This document shows, in pieces, positions 6,051-10,179 of a stretch of 10,179 nt of DNA. The notes under the pieces were generated by a model that did no database searches, was not told the DNA's origin, and saw only the letters and a list, made by a program, of their open reading frames with translations. A program made the translations under genes and the position numbers. How positions within the stretch are numbered: the first letter of the stretch is position 1; each line of letters starts with the position of its first letter. The DNA comes from Acidobacteriota bacterium (lineage in GTDB: Bacteria > Acidobacteriota > Terriglobia > Terriglobales > Acidobacteriaceae): contig JAKABE010000087.1 in the NCBI GenBank assembly GCA_021801945.1, positions 1 through 10,179 of the forward strand, given 5' to 3'.

Positions 6051-9000
6051 TTAGGCAATCGTCTGGACGGCGCCTTTCCCCAACAGCTCCTCGACCCGCT
6101 CCATCCATGCTCGATCCGCGGCCACGCTCATCCCCTCGGGCTCGAGAATCACCGCGTATTCATTCTTCTTTTCAAGGTGCAGCATGATCTTGCCGGGCCC
6201 CGGCGCAGCCTCGGCCGCGCGCTTCAGGCTGGCAAACAGTTCCTCGGTGGCGCGGTCCAGATTGATGCGGATGCGGATGCCCGCCGGCAGCTTCACCTGC
6301 ACGTCCTCCAGCGCCTGGATCGAGCTCACCGACAGCTTGGGAGCGGAGTCTTCTTCGCCCAGCAGCATTCCGCGCATCAGCACCGGCGCCTCGATCTTCA
6401 ACTGCCCCTGCAACCGTTCATAATCGCGCGCAAAACAGATCAGGTCGATTTTTCCGGTCGCGTCCTCAAGCGAAGCCTGCGCGTACTGCTTCTGATCGCG
6501 CTTACTCTTTTGTACGCGCAGTCCGTGAATCATGCCTGCCACCTGGAATTCATCGGCTGGATCGTCCTTCGATCCCCAGCGCCGCTCCGGCGGCTTTCGC
6601 TCCAGCGCTTCCGCCACCGAGATCACACCCGGCAAGTTACGCAGCTTTTCTGCATACTTGTCCATCGGATGGCCGGAAACGAAAAAGCCCAGTACCTCTT
6701 TTTCATTGGCCAGCCGCTCGCCTTCTTCCCAGTTGGGCACCCGCGGCAACTCGTCGCCGTTCCGGCCTGGCGCCGGCCCCTCGTCGAATAACCCAAACAG
6801 CCCTGACTGCCCCTGGGCCGCGTCGCGCTGCGCCTTCTGTGCCCGCTCGATCGCCTTATCGACAGCAGCAAACAGCGGCCCGCGTTTACCCATCGTGTCC
6901 AGTGCACCCGCCTTGATAAGCGACTCGATGACGCGCTTGTTCATCACGCGCAGATCGACTTTCTCGCAGAATTGCCAGAAATCCTTAAAGTGGCCTCCCA
7001 CCTCCGCGCGCGCTTTCCGAATCGACTCAATGGCGTTGCCGCCCACGTTCTTCACCGCCGCCAGTCCGAAGCGGATGCTCGCTCCGTGCGGGGTAAACTG
7101 CGCGCCCGAGACCTGCACATCCGGTGGCTCTACGTCGATGCCCATTTCGCGGCACTCGCCAATGTACTTCACCACAGAATCCGGCTTGGAGGTTTCCGAC
7201 GTGAGCAGCGCCGCCATGAATTCCACCGGGTAATGCGTCTTGAGATACGCCGTTTGGTAGGCCACCAGTGCGTAGGCAGCGGAATGCGATTTGTTGAACC
7301 CGTATCCGGAAAACTTTGCCATCTGGTCGAAGATCTCGCCCACCGGCGCCTTGGGATGTCCCAGTTTCGCGGCGCCGTCCATGAAGCGGTCCCGCTGCTT
7401 GGCCATCGCCTCGGGATCCTTCTTCCCCATGGCCCGCCGCAACAGGTCCGCCTCGCCCAGCGAATAGCTCGCCAGCACATTCGCGATCCGCATCACCTGT
7501 TCCTGGTAGACGATTACGCCCAGCGAATCCTTGAGAATTCCCTCGAGCTCCGGGAGCAGAAACTCCACACTCCGCCGTCCCCATTTGCGCTCGATGAAGT
7601 CGTCGATCATGTCCATCGGCCCGGGGCGGTACAGTGCGTTCAAAGCCGTGAGTTCCTCGACTGTATCTGGCTTGTATCGCCGCAAAATATCGCGCATTCC
7701 GCTGGATTCAAACTGGAAGACCCCGGAGGTCAGCGCGGTGTGAAATACGCGCTTGAAGGTTTCCGGATCGTCAAGCGGAACCATCTCAATGTCCAGCTTT
7801 TCTCCGCGTGTCTGCTCGATCAACTTCAGGCAGTCGGTGATCACGGTCAGCGTCGCCAGACCCAGGAAGTCCATCTTGAGCAGGCCCATCTTCTCGACGG
7901 ACTTCATGTCGTAGGCGGTCACGATTTCGTCGTTCTTGGTTTTGTTCAGCGGCACCAGCTCGGTGAGCGGCCGGGGCGCAATGACGACCGCCGAAGCATG
8001 GACCCCCGACCCTCGCACCAGGCCTTCGAGCTTCTTGGCGGTATCGATCAATTCGCGGACCTGGTTGTCCGTGTCGTAGAGCTTGCGCAAATCGGGTACG
8101 TCCTCCAGAGCCCGGTCGAGCGTCATGCCCACCGTGGCCGGGACCAGCTTGGCAATGCGATCCACATCGCCGTAGGGCATATCGAGCGCGCGGCCGCAAT
8201 CCTTGATCGACGCCTTGGCTGCCATGGTATTAAAAGTGATGATCTGCGCCACCTGCTCACGCCCGTACTTCCGGGTCACGTAGTCGATGACCTCGCCGCG
8301 GCGGTTCATGCAGAAGTCCACGTCGATATCGGGCATGGTGACGCGCTCGGGGTTGAGAAAGCGCTCGAACAGCAGCACGTTCTGCATGGGATCGATATTG
8401 GTAATCTCCATGGCATATGCCACGAGCGAACCGGTGGCCGAACCGCGGCCTGGGCCAACTGGAATGCCGTGGTCGCGCGCGTACTTGATGAAATCCCAGA
8501 CGATGAGGAAGTACCCCGAGTACTTCATCTGCTTGATGATTCCGATCTCGTAATCCAGCCGCGACTCGTATCCGGAAGCCGGCGTCCGCAACACCCCGCG
8601 CAGTTCCAGTTGCCGCACCGCCGTTTCCAGCCGTTTCTTCAAACCCTCGCGGCACACCTCTTCAAAGTAGCTGTCGATGGTGTGCCCCGCCGGCACCGCA
8701 AATTCCGGAAAGGGATTCTCCACCTTGCTGAGCTTCAGATGGCAGCGCTCGGCAATCTCCATCGTCCGCTCCAGCACCGAAGGAGAGTCCGGAAACACCC
8801 GCGCCATTTCTTCCGCGTCCTTCACGAAAAACTGATCGGAGTCGAACTTGAAACGCTCCGCATCGCGCACCTTCGCGCCGGTCTGCACGCACAGCATCAC
8901 GTCGTGCGCGTGCGAGTCCTCGCCGCACAGGTAGTGCGAATCGTTGGTGGCGACCAGCGGAATACCCAGCTCCTTTTCCAGCCGGAAGAGGTCGGCGTGG

Positions 9001-9602
9001 ATGCGGCGCTCCTGTTCCAGCCCTTGGTCCTGGATCTCAAGGTAGAAATTCCCCTTGCCGAAGATGTCCTGATACTGCTGCGCCACCTCCGTGGCACGGG
9101 CATACTGCCCCCCCATGAGCGCTTCGCACAATTCGCCGCTCAGGCAGCCTGAGAAGCCAATGAGCCCTTTGGAGTTTTCGGCAAGAAATTTCTTGCTCAC
9201 CCGCGGCTTGCGATAGAACCCGTGCAACGATGCTTCTGAGGTCAGGCGAACCAGATTGCGATAGCCCTCTTCGTTCTCGGCCAGAACCAGCAGATGGTTG
9301 TACTCGCTCTCCCGCTCCTTGCCCGCCGGGCCGGAGTCCCCGGGACGCCATGTCACGTCTCCGCGATGGTCTTCGGACTTGCACACATACAGTTCGCAGC
9401 CCAGGATCGGCTTGATGCCGCTCGTCTTGGCCGCTTCGAAAAAATGCACCGCCCCGTAGATGTTGCCGTGGTCGGTCATGGCCACGGCTTTCTGGCCCAT
9501 TTTGGCCACGCGGTCGGCCAGCTTGTAAACGTCGCAAGCGCCGTCGAGTAGCGAGTATTCGGTGTGCAGATGGAGGTGGGTGAACTCGGGCATGGCTAGC
9601 AT
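6051..9602 (-). CDS. dnaE: DNA polymerase III alpha subunit (replicative polymerase)
   Basis: This 1183-residue protein is full length for DnaE1 (1160 in E. coli) and polymerises DNA in the chromosomal replisome. An N-terminal PHP domain starts with HLHLHTEYSLLDG (9-21). Its nine expected metal ligands are all present: H11, H13, D20, H45, E70, H103, C153, D221 and H223. The polymerase core has PDIDVDF (424-430, D427 and D429) and the third aspartate D578 in KMDFLGL. The fingers region includes YQEQVM (699-704). An internal beta-clamp motif, QSGLF, is at 932-936, and an OB-fold follows at about 1018-1098. The ATG at 9602 is preceded by a perfect AAGGAGGT (9624-9617), but 14 bases away, longer than usual. 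An ATG at 9593 (protein start MPEFTHLH) is in frame but even farther. Replication genes are conserved, so this call is very secure. Confidence 0.98.
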   Translation of the reverse strand: MLAMPEFTHLHLHTEYSLLDGACDVYKLADRVAKMGQKAVAMTDHGNIYGAVHFFEAAKTSGIKPILGCELYVCKSEDHRGDVTWRPGDSGPAGKERESEYNHLLVLAENEEGYRNLVRLTSEASLHGFYRKPRVSKKFLAENSKGLIGFSGCLSGELCEALMGGQYARATEVAQQYQDIFGKGNFYLEIQDQGLEQERRIHADLFRLEKELGIPLVATNDSHYLCGEDSHAHDVMLCVQTGAKVRDAERFKFDSDQFFVKDAEEMARVFPDSPSVLERTMEIAERCHLKLSKVENPFPEFAVPAGHTIDSYFEEVCREGLKKRLETAVRQLELRGVLRTPASGYESRLDYEIGIIKQMKYSGYFLIVWDFIKYARDHGIPVGPGRGSATGSLVAYAMEITNIDPMQNVLLFERFLNPERVTMPDIDVDFCMNRRGEVIDYVTRKYGREQVAQIITFNTMAAKASIKDCGRALDMPYGDVDRIAKLVPATVGMTLDRALEDVPDLRKLYDTDNQVRELIDTAKKLEGLVRGSGVHASAVVIAPRPLTELVPLNKTKNDEIVTAYDMKSVEKMGLLKMDFLGLATLTVITDCLKLIEQTRGEKLDIEMVPLDDPETFKRVFHTALTSGVFQFESSGMRDILRRYKPDTVEELTALNALYRPGPMDMIDDFIERKWGRRSVEFLLPELEGILKDSLGVIVYQEQVMRIANVLASYSLGEADLLRRAMGKKDPEAMAKQRDRFMDGAAKLGHPKAPVGEIFDQMAKFSGYGFNKSHSAAYALVAYQTAYLKTHYPVEFMAALLTSETSKPDSVVKYIGECREMGIDVEPPDVQVSGAQFTPHGASIRFGLAAVKNVGGNAIESIRKARAEVGGHFKDFWQFCEKVDLRVMNKRVIESLIKAGALDTMGKRGPLFAAVDKAIERAQKAQRDAAQGQSGLFGLFDEGPAPGRNGDELPRVPNWEEGERLANEKEVLGFFVSGHPMDKYAEKLRNLPGVISVAEALERKPPERRWGSKDDPADEFQVAGMIHGLRVQKSKRDQKQYAQASLEDATGKIDLICFARDYERLQGQLKIEAPVLMRGMLLGEEDSAPKLSVSSIQALEDVQVKLPAGIRIRINLDRATEELFASLKRAAEAAPGPGKIMLHLEKKNEYAVILEPEGMSVAADRAWMERVEELLGKGAVQTIA

Positions 9603-9616
9603 GATTTTAGCTGCCG

Positions 9617-9624
9617 ACCTCCTT
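9617..9624 (-). promoter_or_regulatory. Strong Shine-Dalgarno sequence of dnaE with long spacing
   Basis: The minus strand reads AAGGAGGT, a full match to the 16S anti-SD. The nearest ATG in the DnaE frame is at 9602, leaving a 14-base spacer where 5-9 is usual. No ATG, GTG or TTG lies in frame between them. It favours 9602 over 9593 as the start. Confidence 0.6.
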
Positions 9625-9807
9625 CCGCGATTACCTCCAATCCGGTTGAAATCCCGGCCGCATGAGGAAAATTGGGGCGGCAGGTTGTGCGATGAACTGG
9701 CTCATTGGCGGGAAATTGCCGTGTGTTGGGCTGAAGGGTGGCTAAAATACACCGGACCCCGATCGGTCTCGCACCGACATGAAGAGAAAACCAGTGGATT
9801 GCCCTGA

Positions 9808-9828
9808 CGGATCCTTCGAAAGCATCCG
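9808..9828. repeat. Imperfect inverted repeat between glmS and dnaE
   Basis: CGGAT (9808-9812) pairs with ATCCG (9824-9828). Inside it, after a C-C mismatch, CTT (9814-9816) pairs with AAG (9820-9822) around a CGA loop. It lies 138 bases beyond the glmS stop. No T-run follows on the minus strand, so a terminator role is doubtful. Confidence 0.3.
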
Positions 9829-9965
9829 CCGGTACAGGTCGTCTCCGTAGCCGGCTGGCAATGGTGGCCCGAAAGTTAACGCAATCGTTGGCCGTCAACG
9901 AGATGGCTGGAAGTCAATGAAAATTTCGAATGGGCCACGCGGGGGACAAGCCTTTCCGGTCCAAG

Positions 9966-10179
9966 CTACTCCACGGTGACAGACTTGGCCAGGTTCCGCG
10001 GCTGATCGACGTCGCAACCGCGACGGACGGCGATGTAATACGCCAGCAGTTGTAACGGGACGATCTCGATGATCGGCGCCAGTAACTCGGGCGCGGGGGG
10101 GATATGGATGACGTGCTCGACCAGGCCGCCGATGTTCGTATCGCCTTCCGTTGCAACAGCAATCACGCGCCCCGAGCGC
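9966..10179 (-). CDS. glmS: Glutamine--fructose-6-phosphate aminotransferase (isomerizing), C-terminal end only
   Basis: The last 70 codons of GlmS are present, with the rest beyond the right edge. GlmS makes glucosamine-6-phosphate from fructose-6-phosphate and glutamine, the first step toward UDP-GlcNAc for peptidoglycan and lipid A. The visible part is the end of the second SIS (sugar isomerase) domain: [20 protein letters not shown] followed by [11 protein letters not shown] at the extreme C-terminus. The lysine in that tail corresponds to E. coli Lys603, which acts in the isomerase site. The stop is TAG at 9968-9966. dnaE follows in the same direction after 363 bases, too far to assume one operon. 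Confidence 0.97.
   Translation of the reverse strand, partial: RSGRVIAVATEGDTNIGGLVEHVIHIPPAPELLAPIIEIVPLQLLAYYIAVRRGCDVDQPRNLAKSVTVE

Larger units (their letters stand above)
9603..9965 (-). other. 363-base gap between glmS and dnaE, no convincing gene
   Basis: Apart from the dnaE Shine-Dalgarno sequence and one imperfect hairpin, I see nothing I can support. Open frames exist on both strands (minus 9898-9596, plus 9562-9807). Neither has an SD, a recognisable domain or a convincing start. A TATTTT on the minus strand near 9750 could be a -10 for dnaE, but no -35 stands out. The dnaE promoter is therefore unresolved and must lie here or upstream of glmS. Confidence 0.55.

Noticed and set aside
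6972..9152. Plus-strand open frame of 726 codons
   Set aside because: It is antisense to dnaE with shadow-type composition and no recognisable domain.
9596..9898. Minus-strand 100-codon frame between glmS and dnaE
   Set aside because: It begins with TTG, lacks an SD, overlaps the dnaE SD and start, and shows no recognisable domain.

Overview
The window is GC-rich bacterial DNA. It holds the complete gene for the replicative DNA polymerase, the tail of glmS, one accessory secreted protein, and a three-gene block that looks devoted to beta-1,2-linked glucan. The anchored protein at 5011-6015, with a carboxypeptidase-regulatory-like fold, resembles families common in Acidobacteriota, and I infer an acidobacterium of the Terriglobia type. 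That assignment comes from memory of protein families and was not tested by a search.

Region 1-4848, minus strand: reading in the direction of transcription, a Tat-exported GH144-type endo-beta-1,2-glucanase (4848-3412) is followed by a 549-base gap. Then come an ABC exporter with fused membrane and ATPase domains (2862-994) and, 6 bases later, the N-terminal 329 residues of a very large cyclic beta-1,2-glucan synthase-like protein (NdvB/ChvB type) that runs off the left edge. Together they give a synthase, a candidate exporter (NdvA/ChvA role) and a hydrolase. This points to a pathway that makes, exports and trims or cuts beta-1,2-glucan.

The 549-base gap is the most interesting stretch. 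On the minus strand it holds a good sigma-70-like promoter, a possible 31-codon leader ORF, and a 13-bp RNA stem. That stem would bury both the Shine-Dalgarno sequence and the AUG of the ABC transporter. The leader ORF stop codon lies inside the opposing arm of the stem. This layout resembles translational attenuation and may be an undescribed control element for glucan export.

Region 4849-6050: a divergent promoter region separates the glucanase from a plus-strand, membrane-anchored protein with a carboxypeptidase-regulatory-like domain and three close cysteine pairs. Its gene converges on dnaE, with a hairpin in the 35-base gap between them.

Region 6051-10179, minus strand: dnaE (DNA polymerase III alpha, 1183 residues) has all polymerase aspartates, a beta-clamp motif and a complete nine-residue PHP metal site, which suggests built-in proofreading. 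It follows the C-terminal 70 codons of glmS after a 363-base gap in which I find no convincing gene.
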